A stretch of DNA of 64,000 bases from Triticum aestivum (GCF_018294505.1 NC_057814.1:40582398-40646397); one strand, 5' to 3'. Counted from the stretch's first letter, positions 45,440-56,998 are shown. Numbers and translations: made by a program. The notes: generated from the sequence alone by a model not told the origin.

Positions 45440-45970
45440 TGCACAATGTAGTTCTGGCAATCAATAGCTAATTCCTTGTGCCTTCTATGCCCATGCCGAT
45501 AAGAATTGAATCAATAATGTCTAGATCCAACAAATAGTTCACCTAACAGGTGTGTATAACTCTAGGGAAGAGAAGCAAAATCAAGTATGTGGTTATTCAT
45601 CTTTTTCCTACTGTGGCATTTGCTCTTATAGAAGAGCTATGTGGTAGACAATGGTATGAAGTAGATGGTCCATCGGTCCATAACCTGTTAACAGTTTGTT
45701 GGTTATTACTTTAGTCCTTTGGTAGAAAGAGTGGATGGGAGTTTTATCAATCCTTTAAGCAAAGGAAAGGATATTGTATTGATCGCTCAACCTTTGCATA
45801 TAAATAATGCATTTAGCCAACACATTGTGCGTCTATATAAAAATAAAACCCTATGGCAATGTTCTATCCTTAGAAAGAAAAGGAGACAACTAGAAAGTAC
45901 AAGCAGGCTTGATGCAGTGCACACCGCGTGTGTCCTGGCAAAATTTGACTCTGCACATTGACTGTATGGT
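45440..45970. repeat. Diverged duplicated segment, copy 3
   Basis: Collinear with 26290-26742 plus 38055-38110 and with 41985-42330. At about 45895 it runs straight through the position where copy 1 is interrupted by the CACTA element, so it shows the empty state. Confidence 0.6.
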
Positions 45971-46919
45971 TGGTTTCCAAGGAATGATGTAGTCACACTG
46001 AGTCCGAATATAAAATACTATCCAACATCAATGCAAAATGTTGAATTCCTTTTGACAACCACACACGTATCACTTGCAGTCACGGTTTCTTGAGCATCTT
46101 GATAACAAGTCCATTTATGGTTTTGCAATCATCTTTGAAAGGGAAACCTTTTATTTGATCTACTACTGCTATCACTACAGGAATCAGCTACTTTGCCGTC
46201 TGCCAGGCAAGGATGGCGGACGGCAAAGGCCTTTGCCGTCTGCCGCGGACGGCAAAAGGCTCCGGCAAAGTAGGCATCGGTAAAGAGCTTCTTTGCCGTC
46301 TGCTTTTTGAAGCGGACGGCAAAGGGGCCTTTGCCATCAGCGGCGGACGGTAAAGAAAGCCGACAGCAATAAATTCGCTGTTAGTCCGTTAGGTGGCTAA
46401 CGGCAGTCTTTGCCGTCCGTGGCTGACGCCAAAGAGCATCAAGCCTTTGCCGTCTGCCACTGTAGGCAAACTGACCAAATGGGTCAGCTGCCAGAAAGCA
46501 CAGGTGGTTGCCACGTGGCTTCTTTGCCGTCCGCCGCGGACGGCAAAAAGCCCGTTGCCGTCGGTGGAAGACGGCAAAGAGCCTGCATTGCCTCTTTTTT
46601 CTGTTTTTTCCTATACCCAACCATTTTCACAGCAAATAGATGGTGCATATATATTTTTCACATGGCAAGTCCACAGCAAACATATGAGATATCCAACACA
46701 TATAATTTCATCATACATGCATAGTTCCATCAACCATACATAGCAAGTTCCACATACATGCATCCAACCATACATATTACAATAGTGTCATCCTACCATA
46801 CATGCATAGTTCATCGATACAAAAGAAACATAGTTCATCCAAACAAGCACTCCATCTATGCTAGCTTCCGTGAAGCGAATGAATTCTGCAAAATGGGAAA
46901 TAAGAAAGTTAGAAGAAGA

Positions 46920-46990
46920 AGATTAGAAAAAGAAGAAGAAGAAGAAGAAGAAGAAGAAGAAGAAGAAAATGAAGAAGAAGAAGAATATAT
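46920..46990. repeat. (GAA)n microsatellite
   Basis: About 20 GAA/AAG units with two interruptions, inside the truncated CACTA. The Glu-rich frame through it is a by-product. Confidence 0.95.
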
Positions 46991-46998
46991 GACATTTA

Positions 46999-47590
46999 TG
47001 AGCTAATTTAGGTGAAATTGATCGTTTGTGAGCTAACTTAGGTGAAATGGATCGTTTATGAGCTAACCTAGGTGAAATGGATCGCTTATGAGCTAACTTA
47101 GGTAAAATGCATCATTTTAGAGCTAACCTAGGTAAGATGGATCATTTATGAGCTAAGTAAGCTAAAATGGGTCATTTTAGAGCTAACTTGGGTAAAATGG
47201 ATCATTTATGAGCTAAGTAAGGTAAAATGGGTCATTTTAGAGCTAACTTGGGTAAAATGGATCGTTTATGAGCTAACTAAGGTAAAATGGATCATTTTAG
47301 AACTAACTTAGGTAAAATGGATCGTTTATGAGCTAACTAAGCTAATTATGCCATTTTTGACATAAGTAAGCTAAGTACATGTCATTATTGAGCAAACCTA
47401 GTTAACTAAGCATATTAGAGCTAACTTTGGTCATTTTGAAGGAAACAAAGCTAAGTATAGATCGTTTTAGAGCTAATTTAGGTAAAATGAATGGTTTTGG
47501 AGGTCAGTAAGCTTATTAAGTCATTTTGGAGGAAATAAAGCTAAGTCTAGGTCATTGTGGTAAGCATTTTGGAGGAAATAAGGCTAAGTC
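46999..47590. repeat. 30-bp tandem repeat array
   Basis: Unit of the form GAGCTAACTTAGGTAAAATGG then ATCATTTAT. GAGCTAA recurs at 47060, 47090, 47120 and 47150, exactly 30 apart, for about 12 copies and then decays. Confidence 0.9.
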
Positions 47591-47699
47591 TAGGTCTTTA
47601 TGCATTTGTTAAGCAAAACACTAGAGAAACTTACCATGATCATGGAGGTGTAGGTGCGGGCAGGCTCGTGCCGGTAGCTGGAGAATGATCGTCCGATGC

Positions 47700-48201
47700 T
47701 TGTCATCGATCTGCATGGTGGATTCATAGGCTTTTCTAGGTCAAGGTGGAAATTCACATGGGCACGCAGGTGCAGGCCCCCGCACCTTCTGAGCCCTTCC
47801 TGGCCACTTGATTGCCCCGTGAGTAGTTCGATCCCGCGCGAGAGAACAGTAAATTTTAAATGTCAATTGTTGAAGCTCACAATTTTGCATAACAATGAAA
47901 TTAAATATAAGCCTTTTCTATGGGGAGAGAGAGTGGATGCATTCGTCTTTTGTATGAGCAGCAGGATTGACACTAGATTTACCACTTTCCAAGGCCCCGT
48001 ATGTGGTTCTTGTGGCTGGCTAACGCCAATGCAGCAGAACACGACAAATTTGAACAGGTTGAAGGTGTTTTAGTTGTCTCTCAGACTACCTACCATCTGT
48101 GTCTTTATTCCTCAAAACCACCATCAAGCTTTGCTACTTCGATCTTTTTAAAGTCAGCATGTTTAAAAATCAATGTTTTTTGTCAAAAGTATCCATATCA
48201 A
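47700..48201. other. Unassigned spacer (left flank of LTR element)
   Basis: 47700-47740 matches part of 38780-38820. 47960-48070 includes CGATTTACCACTTTCCAAGG-like text without a recognised gene. Confidence 0.3.
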
Positions 48202-48749
48202 TGTTGGAATAAGCCACGGCGTGTGTGGTCGGGCTCGTCCGGCGCGACGGATTTGCGCGGGGCGTGCGAGACGCACTGGTGCAGTCGGGCTCGTCGGGCG
48301 CGACGGATGCGCGCGGGACGTGCGGGGCGCAACGGAAGCGTGGCGTGTGTGCGTGTGTGGCGCATGTGTGCGCATGTGTGCAGTAGCTAGCCAGTTAGGT
48401 GCTTGCCGAGTCACTTGGGTGAAGGAATGAGTTTAGGCCGTAGCTAGTAGTGCATGCGTGGGTTGTTGCGTGCATGTAGTTGGCTAGCGGGTGCATGCAT
48501 TGGTAGTTAGCTGGTTAGCCGGCGTGGAGTTAGTGGCCGGTAGTGGTGGCCGTGTGATGCGTGGGTCGGGGTCATGCATGCTTGGCCGTTGCGTCACCTC
48601 GAGTATAAAGGCCAGGTGATGAAGTAGGAGAGTATTGGTGCTCTGGAAAGAAAAAACAGGGCTGTGTTCGGCCGGGTGAAACTCCAGTGTACCCTATTCC
48701 TTCTTCTACCTCTAGTCTTGAGTGAGAGAGAGGGAGAGCGGCAACAACA
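48202..48749 (+). repeat. 5' LTR
   Basis: 548 bp, TG...CA. It contains internal GGGCTCGTCGGGCGCGACGG repeats and a TATA-like GAGTATAAAGG at about 48600, the likely promoter of the element. Confidence 0.95.
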
Positions 48750-48751
48750 AT

Positions 48752-48763
48752 TGGTATCAGAGC
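48752..48763 (+). other. Primer-binding site (initiator tRNA-Met)
   Basis: TGGTATCAGAGC, two bases after the 5' LTR, complementary to the 3' end of initiator methionine tRNA. Confidence 0.9.
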
Positions 48764-48789
48764 TTCGGTTCTGGCGATCACCGGTGACC

Positions 48790-49586
48790 ATGGCGCTCGT
48801 CCCACACGGCGGCGGCGCGGGTGGATCGGCGACGATGGCGATGCCGATGCTGACCGCGGACAACTACACGGTCTAGGCCATCAAGGCGCAGGCGATCCTC
48901 GACGTCCACACCGTGTGGGAGGCGGTGGCGCCGGGCGACACGGCGGTGAACGCGCGGAAAGACAAGACGGCGCGCGCATTGCTTCTCGGGGCGTTGCCGG
49001 AGGATGTGCTGCTGCAGGTGTCGACAAAGCTCACCGCCAGGGAGGTATGGGACTCCCTGAAGGTGAGGTTCGTCGACGCCGATCGGGTCCGCGCCGCGAG
49101 GCTAGCGACGCTGCGCGGCGAATTTGACCGCCTGAAGATGGCGGACGGCGAGGAGCTCAACATATACGGCGGGAGGCGCGCGGCGATGGCGGCGAGGTAT
49201 GCCAACCTCGGGGAGACGCTGGGCGACGCGGCGCTCGTCAAGAAGCTGCTGGATACGGTGCCGGATCGGCTCTTCCCCGTCGTCGCCGGCATCGAGCAGT
49301 TCCACGACGTGATGACGATGGCGTTCGACGACGCGCTCGGGCGGCTGCGCGCGTTCGACGAGCGAGTTCGGCGTCGACGGCAGGACAACGGCGAGCGGGC
49401 GGACGGACAGCTCCTGTTCACGACGGCGCAGTGGCGTCGGGGAGCGGCAGCAACAGGCGCAGGCGCTGTTACAATTGCGGGGAGCACGGGCACTTCCGGC
49501 GCGAGTGCCCGCAGCTGCGGAAAGGACCGGCGGCGGAGCAGGCTCTCTTGGCCGGCGCCAACGTCGACGATGATGGACTCCTCTAG
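48790..49586 (+). pseudogene. Copia-type gag polyprotein, damaged
   Basis: Starts MALVPHGGGAGGSATM, then MLTADNYTV followed by TAG (48874-48876) where relatives have Trp, then AIKAQAILDVHTVWEAVAPG. The retrotransposon gag core (UBN2/DUF4219 style) reads ALLLGALPEDVLLQVSTKLT, AREVWDSLKVRFVD and LLDTVPDRLFPVVAGIEQFH. After a frameshift near 49430 comes a CCHC zinc knuckle, CYNCGEHGHFRRECP (about 49467-49511), with a stop at 49584-49586. Gag packages element RNA into particles. One stop and one frameshift make this copy non-functional, but both halves are otherwise intact. Confidence 0.85.
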
Positions 49587-49606
49587 ACCGTGGCTTAGGG
49601 GGTGTG

Positions 49607-50136
49607 TGTTGGAATAAGCCACGGCGTGTGTGGCCGGGCTCGTCGGGCGAGACGGATTCGCGCGGGACGTGCGGGACTGCACTGGTGCAGTCGGACTCGT
49701 CGGGCACGACGGATGCGCGCGGGACATGCGGGGCGCAACGGAAGCGTGGCGTGTGTGGCGCATATGTGCAGTAGCTAGCCAGTTAGGTGCTTGCCGGGTC
49801 ACTTGGGTCAAGGAGTGAGTCTAGGCCGTAGCTAGTAGTGCATGCGTGGGTTGTTGCGTGCATGTAGTTGGCTAGCGGGTGCATGCATTGGTTGTTAGCT
49901 GGTTAGCCGGCCTGGACTTAGTGGCCGGTAGTGGTGGCCGTGTGATGCGTGCGTAGGGTCATGCATGCTTGGCCGCTGCGTCACCTCGAGTATAAAGGCC
50001 AAGCGATGAAGTACGAGAGTCTTGGTGCTCTGGAAAGAAAAAGCGGGGTTATGTTCAGCCAGGTGAAACTTGAGTGTACCCTATTCTTTCTTCTACCTCT
50101 AGTCTTGAGTGAGAGAGAGGGAGAACGGCAACAACA
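49607..50136 (+). repeat. 3' LTR
   Basis: 530 bp, homologous to the 5' LTR along its whole length. It lacks 18 bp net, mostly in the GTGTGTGGCGCATGTG repeats. Confidence 0.95.
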
Positions 50137-50141
50137 ATCAA

Positions 50142-51825
50142 TGCTGCCAAATAGATTTAAGGGACTACAATCTCCAAGATTCCTATTCAAACTTTGACTT
50201 GTACCATTAGCCTCGTACGTTTCTTGGAAAACAGATTTTCAACTATCATTTTGCACGCCTTGAATTATGATTGTGCTAATCTTTAATTTTAGTATCAATT
50301 TCATGTTGAAGATTTATTTTTATTTGTCCAAGAGAATGTAACAACCTTTGGCGCATGCATACACTGTTCTACGGCCTTCTCTAAAGAATGGTACCTGGCC
50401 GCAGAAGCATGAGGACACCATTTGTTACTGCTTACTCTTTTCTTCGGTCTACACCTACTAGTGATTGTGTGTCGTTGACGGCGCCCCGTCTGCGTCGTCT
50501 AATTATGATTTTCGGCTACTGGGCGCGATTAGTAGAGGAAGGTAACGCAACCTTCCAGATTCCATGATTCTCCTCTTCAAAGCAAATCCCCTCCCTTTTC
50601 AGATCGTTCGTTCCGTGAAGTTAATCCTGATGCATGTCTCTCTCTCACACTCTAATTTCTTGTATTCATTGGGATTAGAAAAGGAAAACTCAGATTTCTT
50701 TTTTTGTTGGAAATTCAGATTTCTGTTCATGACTCATAAACAGGAGCAGAAGCTTAATTGCAATTTCTAAATTTCTAGCCATCCAGGTACCTTCTTCCAT
50801 GCCTGTCTTAGCATTTTTAATGTAATTAGCAGTGTTCTTACTTTCTTGTATCATATGTTCATGCGCTAATTAGCAAGATTGCTATTACTTTAGCAAGATT
50901 TATCTGGAAACTATCCATCTGAAAACAAGGGAAAAAAACTTGCATATGAGATTATTTTTTCGGCAACGACATATGAGTTGATTGCGTCATAGAAAGGAGC
51001 TATTGACATTTTTTGTAGAACACATACAAGTATTTCTATTGCTTCCCAGCAAACAAATAAGAGTACCCCCACTGCTTGGAATTCCGAGAAATTAGCTTTA
51101 TTTACTGTGGAAGGACAACTAGTGAACGATTATAGGATTAGAAAATTTTAGTAGGCATGGAGGTGTTTTTTATTTGTATGTCGCACAGAAATGTTACTAA
51201 TTTACCTAATAAAAAAGTACACGTGTAGATTCACAGGAGCAACCAACTTTTATTGTGAACACCTGTTTTTTTAATAGTCGAGATGACACGGCAATTTAAA
51301 TAGAAAAAAAATTGCATATGTTCAAGTGACTTTAGGGCCCCTTCTTCTTGTCTTGCCCCGGGCCCACGAAATCTCAGGGCCGGCCCTGTGTGTCGGACAT
51401 GTCTACACCATTTTTTTTAATTTTTTCAATTTGAACGCTTGATTTATAGTAAAGTATGTAGGATCTAATTAATGCCATGAAAGTTGGTTCTGAAGTGTTG
51501 GTAGCAACCTAGTTTCTGTTTTGAGAGGTCTCTGGTTCGAATTTTTATTCATTCAATTATTTGAATTCAAAATTCAACTACGAAATTCGTTTGAAATATT
51601 CTCGGTATTTCTCGGTAACTGAGGCAACCACATTTACCAGTCCTCCTCGGTAAAATTGCCTCATTCAGTAACCAAAACCTTGCCCCACATGCTTCAGGTT
51701 CCCGCAGTAACGGAGTAAGAGCGGGGTTAGGTTATCCATTTTAATTGAGACGACTAAATAAAAGTCCTTTGTGGATTGTGGTTGAACAAAAGTATTTTTA
51801 TATTTTTGGGATGTACTGAAACTAT
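50142..51825. other. Unassigned spacer
   Basis: 50450-50770 reads like a plant gene leader with CT-rich text, but no coding frame follows. 51340-51380 ends in CAGGGCCGGCCCTG, one end of a hAT-like MITE. 51500-51540 contains a B-box-like GGTTCGAATT. No gene recognised. Confidence 0.35.
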
Positions 51826-51985
51826 CCTGACATTGTTTTTCTTTTGGCGTGATCTTTTGTGTGTGTTGTGTTGGCTATGGGCACCCTAGTTATGCAGAGG
51901 TCGGGTGTGTACTCATCATGATTTTATCCTTCGATGTTATGCTATGAGTCAATAAAAAACGCCCTTTATCGAAAAATAAACATCA
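51825..51985 (+). mobile_element. LINE 3' tail (5'-truncated)
   Basis: TTGTGTTGGCTATGGGCACC ... CGATGTTATGCTATGAGTCA then ATAAAAAACGCCCTTTATCG and AAAAA is the 3' untranslated tail typical of Triticeae LINEs. The body is missing; the target duplication is not clear. Confidence 0.6.
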
Positions 51986-51989
51986 CATG

Positions 51990-52760
51990 GTTAATTTGAC
52001 GACATGACTTGATATGGCAAATGCAGAGGCCATCTCAGAATGTGATTTTCTAGGGAACCACACTGTGAGCTTGATTGATTTATCATAACTTACATCAGGA
52101 AGATGTACATGTACATGTGTTCTTTCTGAAAATGTTGAATAGCTCGAAAGCGTCAATATCAAGGTTGTTTCACCATACGTTCTCGGACATTAATGTAATG
52201 GTGTTCCAAATTCTTGAAGGGTGAGAAGAGAGATAGAGCATGCTCATATATAGTTTGCAACCTGTGTGGGCAACGAGTAGAGCTCGGTGTTGCTAGGTGG
52301 AACATGCTCATATATAATTTGCGAAGAAGCCATCAAGCCACCTGCATACCTGTGCGGGCAAGGAGTAGAGCTCGGTCTTTGCTTGGGTCATACCAATAAT
52401 ACTATAAACGTAATGTACACAAGTTCTGGACTTAGTTAGAATTGAAATCGCACTTGCAAATGCCATTAAAATCCACTGACATCCTAGGACTAGGATGCAT
52501 CAGGATTTGTGATTACGCCCGCCGATATTTCTACACGTGGGGTAGCAACATCAGTGTGATTGCCGACTGGAGGTGTATTGCTTCAGTGGATTTACAAAGA
52601 ACGGGGTAAGCAGCAGTCACAACCATCCAGCACACAGGATCCACCTCATGGAGTCTTTCAAGCTCAATATCTTTTTTAATAGGTACCAAGAGGTCAAGAA
52701 ACCGATAGTCACTTCAGTCCCATTCATGATTTATACGAGTCCAGACTACTATGCTATGAC
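51990..52760 (+). repeat. Duplicated segment D, copy 1
   Basis: Collinear with 55205-56010. Landmarks: ATGCTCATATATAGTTTGCA, GTGCGGGCAAGGAGTAGAGC, CATCAGTGTGATTGCCGACTG. It includes a frame MPLKSTDILGLGCIRICDYA, RRYFYTWGSNISVIADWRC, IASVDLQ (about 52461-52608), conserved with copy 2. Protein family not recognised. Confidence 0.8.
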
Positions 52761-52764
52761 ATGA

Positions 52765-53390
52765 GATTATTTGTTTTCTTCCAATTCGCTGAATTGGAGG
52801 GACAGTGATTAATTTTGTATCATAGTGAAAAAATATACCAGTATTTTGAAGATACGTTATATTCATTCAGTATATGACTTGGAAGGCAGTTTTTTATGTG
52901 CAGCCAAATGCTGAGAAATAGGTGCTCAGAACAGAGCCGACCGCAAGTGTCGCTCAAAACATAGGCGTTAACAAGCTGTAGTACTGTTACATGTAGTATA
53001 ATTGCCGCTAATTAACACAAACTAACAGCTTTGTATATGACTTGCTGACAAGATATATCTTCAAAATTAAAGCATCCGTTTCAGAAACGTTTGGGAATGG
53101 CAAATCCTAACAGGGGTATTTATAGAAGTTTATACATATTACACGCTAGCTTATTCTTAATTCATCACTGATACAAGGGAGTACAGTAAAAAGAAGAAAT
53201 TAGGTCCAGCAACTGACATACCACAGAACATGGTCAGGCAACCTTTGCAAAACTATCTGAAACCACCCCCTAACGCCTCATTGGAAGACTTGGCGCCCAA
53301 ATCCTTCAAGTCTACCTCTGAACTCAGAAAAACCTTGTCGCTTCGGTTCTCTGGAAGTTGTGGTTAGGTACAGGAACATACTTTCAAGGA
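52765..53390. other. Unassigned spacer
   Basis: Likely 3' flank of the minus-strand IBA57-like pseudogene on its right side. No other feature recognised. Confidence 0.3.
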
Positions 53391-53820
53391 TCAAGCGATT
53401 GTCCTGTGCTGTTCTTGGACCTGCTTGCACTCAGCCGGCCACCAGTCATGCATAATCGCCTTGACCCTGACATCTCATTATCGCTGGTGGCAAGGGTTCT
53501 ACTTTGCTTTAGTGCTGCTTCGAGCCGCAAGAGGCCCATTCCACGGCTCCCGAGAGTAGTGTTTACCGTACCGACCTACTCGAGTTCTGATAACAGAGGT
53601 CATAGAATCAGTATCGGGTCGACAGAATGATTGTTATTTAGCACAGATTTAATACCTTATCGCTTTCATCTCCAAAATTTATGCGTAGCGGACGCTTCAT
53701 AATGACACCACGGTGGTGCGTGACTGCGATAAGCTCCTGTTTGATATGGCAGCCTTCCGGAATGAAATAGCATTCAGGCTGCGAGATTGTACTCGAGTCA
53801 AATTGCTTCACCATGGTTAG
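53391..53820 (-). pseudogene. IBA57-like (COG0354, GcvT-fold Fe-S assembly factor) 3' part
   Basis: IBA57 is a folate-binding GcvT-fold protein needed for late mitochondrial iron-sulfur cluster assembly. Exon A (53820-53657) reads MVKQFDSSTISQPECYFIPE then GCHIKQELIAVTHHRGVIMK, matching the family signature (K)GCYVGQEL.ARTHHRGV, with Tyr and Val-Gly changed. A donor GTATTA follows. Exon B (53586-53391) reads VGTVNTTLGSRGMGLLRLEA then ALKQSRTLATSDNE, and after a frameshift VRVKAIMHDWWPAECKQVQE, QHRTIA, stop TGA at 53393-53391. WWPAEW is the family's C-terminal mark. An in-frame TAG before VGTVNT, the frameshift and the missing 5' exons make it a pseudogene. A Harbinger-like element inserted 40 bp upstream. 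Confidence 0.8.
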
Positions 53821-53860
53821 TGTACTCAGACTCCGTGAGTTAGGTCCTCTTAGTCCATAA

Positions 53861-55196
53861 GGGCAACTCCAACTGGAGACCCATTTCATCCGGATCTGTC
53901 CTTTTGGGTCCGAGTTGGCAAAAATCAAGAGTCAACACACAGACTCATTTCGTGAATCTTTTTGTCTGTAAATCCGGCTTAAATTTGGATCGGGTTTGTG
54001 TCCACACGGACAGCAAAGAGACGCGTTGTGCATCCGCTTGGTGTCTGCCCCGGACCCACACGCCACTGACCCAACCATCACCAAGCCAGTCCTTTTCAAA
54101 TGCACACGTGTTGGGGGCTGCTGTCCTCTCCCTCTACCCTCCGGTCGCCCGATAATCAACTCTAGCCGCAGCCTACCGCCCATCGCCCGTGCAAATGTCA
54201 TGGAAGTGAATCTCCGGGAAGGCCGCAAAGCACGACCACGAGGCCGACCCTTTCTAGGGCGACGTAGGGCGGCTACGTTCAACATGACGCCGTTAGGGGC
54301 TGCTGCGCCACGGCGGGACCGAGTCTGTGTGCCCGTCGACCAGTGTCGCGGCTATCGGAGCGGCCATCCCCGTGATGAGGCCCGACGTCCACCTGCTGGA
54401 TGACGGGAATCTGAATCCGGAGGGAGTTCTGGCCTCCGGTCGCGCGCAATTGGAGGAGATCCATTGTCGTCGTGCTCAACCACCTAGCAACCACCGCCAC
54501 GACCCAGCCTATGTGGACCCCCACTGGGACACCTGCTTCATGGACCAGCATGACCATCATCGTATGTCATTCTTTGCCGCCCGTGCGTGTGCTCCAGTGC
54601 AGCCTTTGGTAAAAGAGGATGAGGAGGACTAGGAGTAGGAGGAAGAGGCCTTCAAGAAGGCCCTGGAGGACTTTGCAGCTCGGCTAGCTAGCCGAGTGGC
54701 CTTACCTGCCACTCGCGCTAGTCGACTCAGCTGCAGCAGCCACCGCCGCCCCTGCCTGCACCGGAGCAGCAGGAGCCATTGCCACTAGTGCCGCCTGTGG
54801 GGCACTTGTTGGGGTGGACGTCCATGTTGCCTTGCATGCCCGAGTGGGTGGAACCGGTACCGGAGATGGAGCAGCAGCAGCAGCCAATGCACCCACCGAC
54901 GGGAGGGCCGGTGCCGTGGCCATATCCATGGACGGCCCGTGTAGGTCGACCTCGTCAAGGACAACGACGAGGACAAGGACGACAACCAGTAGACCGGATC
55001 GAGGACGGTGGTGAGGGCAAGGGCAGCAGCCAGCCAGTTTTCCTAATAATGTTTTTAATTGTAATTGATGTATTGGTAGGATTTTTGACAGCAATTTATA
55101 TATTTTTTTATTTTGAATTTTTGTTAAAACGTTGAAATGCTGCCCACGGCCCATGCGTTGGGCGCACCTATGCGCTGGCGGACACGGGCAGACTTT
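53861..55196 (+). mobile_element. Harbinger-like element, right terminus lost
   Basis: Starts GGGCAACTCCAACTGGAGAC directly after TAA (53858-53860), as PIF/Harbinger elements do. It holds a decayed plus-strand gene: NLNPEGVLASGRAQLEEIHC, DPHWDTCFMDQHDHHRMSFF, then after stops EEEAFKKALEDFAARLASRV. The expected right end TTGGAGTTGCCC is not found; the sequence changes to segment D copy 2 near 55200. Confidence 0.5.
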
Positions 55197-55204
55197 TGGT
55201 AATT

Positions 55205-56010
55205 CAAAGACACGACTTGATACTGCGAACACAAAAGCACATGTAAGCAGAGTATGATTGTCTAAGGAACTAGACACTGAGTTTTAATTTACATATTTGA
55301 ACTACTATCAGGAAGTTCTATGAATGTGCTCTACTGCTCTTTATGATACAAAAGTGTGAATAACTCGAAAGCATCAATATCATGGTTGTTGCACCATACA
55401 TTATCTGACATTATTGTAATGGCAATTCGAGTTATTTAAGGGTGATACGAGGGATAGAACATGCTCATATATATATAGTTTGCAACTTGTGCGGGCAAGG
55501 AGTAGAGATCGACCGTTGCTAGGTGGAACATAGTCATATATAGTTTGAGAAGAAGCCAGCAAGCCATCTGCATACTTGTGTGGGCAAGTTGTCGAGCTCG
55601 GTCTTTGCTAGCTTTGCTAGCTTTGGTGCATGCCACTAATCGAGATTGGTCCTTGCTAGCTTGGTGCATGCCACTAATACGACAAACGTAATGCCACTAA
55701 TACACTTACTTAGACTTAGAATCGCATTTGCAATGCCACTAAAACCCACTGACATCATAGGACTCGGAAGCATCAGGATTACTGATCACACCCGCATATA
55801 TTTCTACACACGAGGTAACGACATCAGTGTGATTGCCGGCTGGAGGTGTATTGCGTCAGAGGATTTACAGCAACCGAGGAGAAAAGAGATCACGGCCAAG
55901 CAATTCAGAGGATTCACCTCAAGATGACGAAGAAATTCCATACCATATTTATCCGGTTAAAGAGAGCAAGAAGTCGATAGTGACTTGGGGCCCACTTGTT
56001 TTATTTTGAG
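55205..56010 (+). repeat. Duplicated segment D, copy 2
   Basis: Collinear with 51990-52760. The conserved frame reads MPLKPTDIIGLGSIRITDHT, RIYFYTRGNDISVIAGWRC, IASEDLQQPRRKEITAKQFR and ends at 55925-55927. There is an extra local duplication of CTAGCTTTGGTGCATGCCAC at 55615-55680. Confidence 0.8.
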
Positions 56011-56329
56011 ATGGAACACTCATGATTCCATAAATCACACCGGCTCAGCTCCAAGGCTGGCCATCCGGACGTTTACATCGTCAGGCAGGTCCTCAGACCA
56101 AATTTGCCTAGCCGTATTACTTGTGATTCATTCAGCGTCCAGCCTACTACTTAGACAGTCTTATATTTATTAACTGGAGGCACCATACGAGTCTCCATAT
56201 TAATCCACATCATTAAAAATATCCTAACCATTCATTCTATATAATGATCTATCTTAACCCTACGATTTAAGTTGCACTGTTAGAAGAAATAAAAACAGCC
56301 TGACACGACACATAGAACCACAATTTGTG

Positions 56330-56590
56330 TGTTCAGAAAAAAAAAGAACCAAAGTTTGTACCATCAGGAAGGAGTCCACGTCCGTTTCAACAAAAAAAAG
56401 GAAAGACTCCACCTCCGTTTCAAAAAAAAGGGGGAAAGAGTCCACGTCACAGCCACAATTTGTAGCGTCAGGAAAGAGTCCACGATTGTTTCAACAAAAA
56501 AGGAAAGAGTCCACGTCCTAATTCCCCACCTAAAGAAAAGGGTCCACGTCCCTATTCCCAAAAAATCATTGACGCACATGTTCCTTGAAA
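56330..56590. repeat. Degenerate repeats of GGAAAGAGTCCACGTCC
   Basis: Six or more copies of AAAGAGTCCACGTC / AAGACTCCACCTC spaced 25-40 bp and separated by A-rich text. No coding feature. Confidence 0.7.
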
Positions 56591-56599
56591 AAAAAAGAC

Positions 56600-56988
56600 A
56601 CGTACAAGTAAAATACTGTTTGAGCATCATGTTACAAAAAAAAAAGTAAATGCCTCCTCAGGAAAAAAATTGTGTGTTAATGCTCAGAAAAAAATCAATC
56701 CTACCTTACGAAATAAATTTACAGTCACTTATTTTAATATTTGAAATCACCTATTGTAAAAAAAAGTGAAATCGCCTAATGAAACTAGACCGAACCTATT
56801 TGTTTAATATGTGAAATCACGTAATTGTAACATTACTAGAAAAATGTACATCAAATGTCATGGATAGAAAAATCATACATGAACATAAAACTACAACGTT
56901 TCGTTTGTTTTAAAAAGTCGCGCACGCATGTGTCAAAAGAAAAGTTGAACAACGCCCCTTTAAAAGAAGTACAACGGAGTTAAAAAAA
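56600..56988. other. Unassigned AT-rich spacer
   Basis: A-rich, degenerate GAAATCACCTA repeats; nothing else recognised. Confidence 0.4.
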
Positions 56989-56998
56989 AAGGTACAGG

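Larger units (their letters stand above)
46173..47640 (+). mobile_element. Truncated CACTA element (5' end only)
   Basis: Starts CACTACAGGAATCAGC at 46173, then dense subterminal copies of CTTTGCCGTCTGCC / GGACGGCAAAG in both orientations to about 46590. Next come a GAA microsatellite and a 30-bp tandem array. No opposite terminus is seen. By 47715 the sequence matches the non-CACTA segment at 38795, so the right side is deleted. Confidence 0.7.
48202..50136 (+). mobile_element. Complete gag-only LTR retrotransposon (TR-GAG type, copia-like)
   Basis: Two LTRs (48202-48749, 49607-50136) start TGTTGGAATAAGCC and end CAACAACA, with the exact 5-bp duplication ATCAA (48197-48201, 50137-50141). 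The primer site TGGTATCAGAGC (48752-48763) fits initiator tRNA-Met. The purine tract is TTAGGGGGTGTG before 49607. Between them is only a gag-like region (48790-49586): no protease, integrase or reverse transcriptase. The LTRs differ by scattered substitutions and small indels (548 vs 530 bp), so the insertion is not recent. Confidence 0.95.

Noticed and set aside
46999..47590. CRISPR-like regular repeats
   Set aside because: The 30-bp units are directly contiguous with no unique spacers, in a plant CACTA element.
48873..49811. 312-codon open frame on the minus strand
   Set aside because: Antisense shadow of the GC-rich gag region and LTR; Arg/Ser/Pro composition only.
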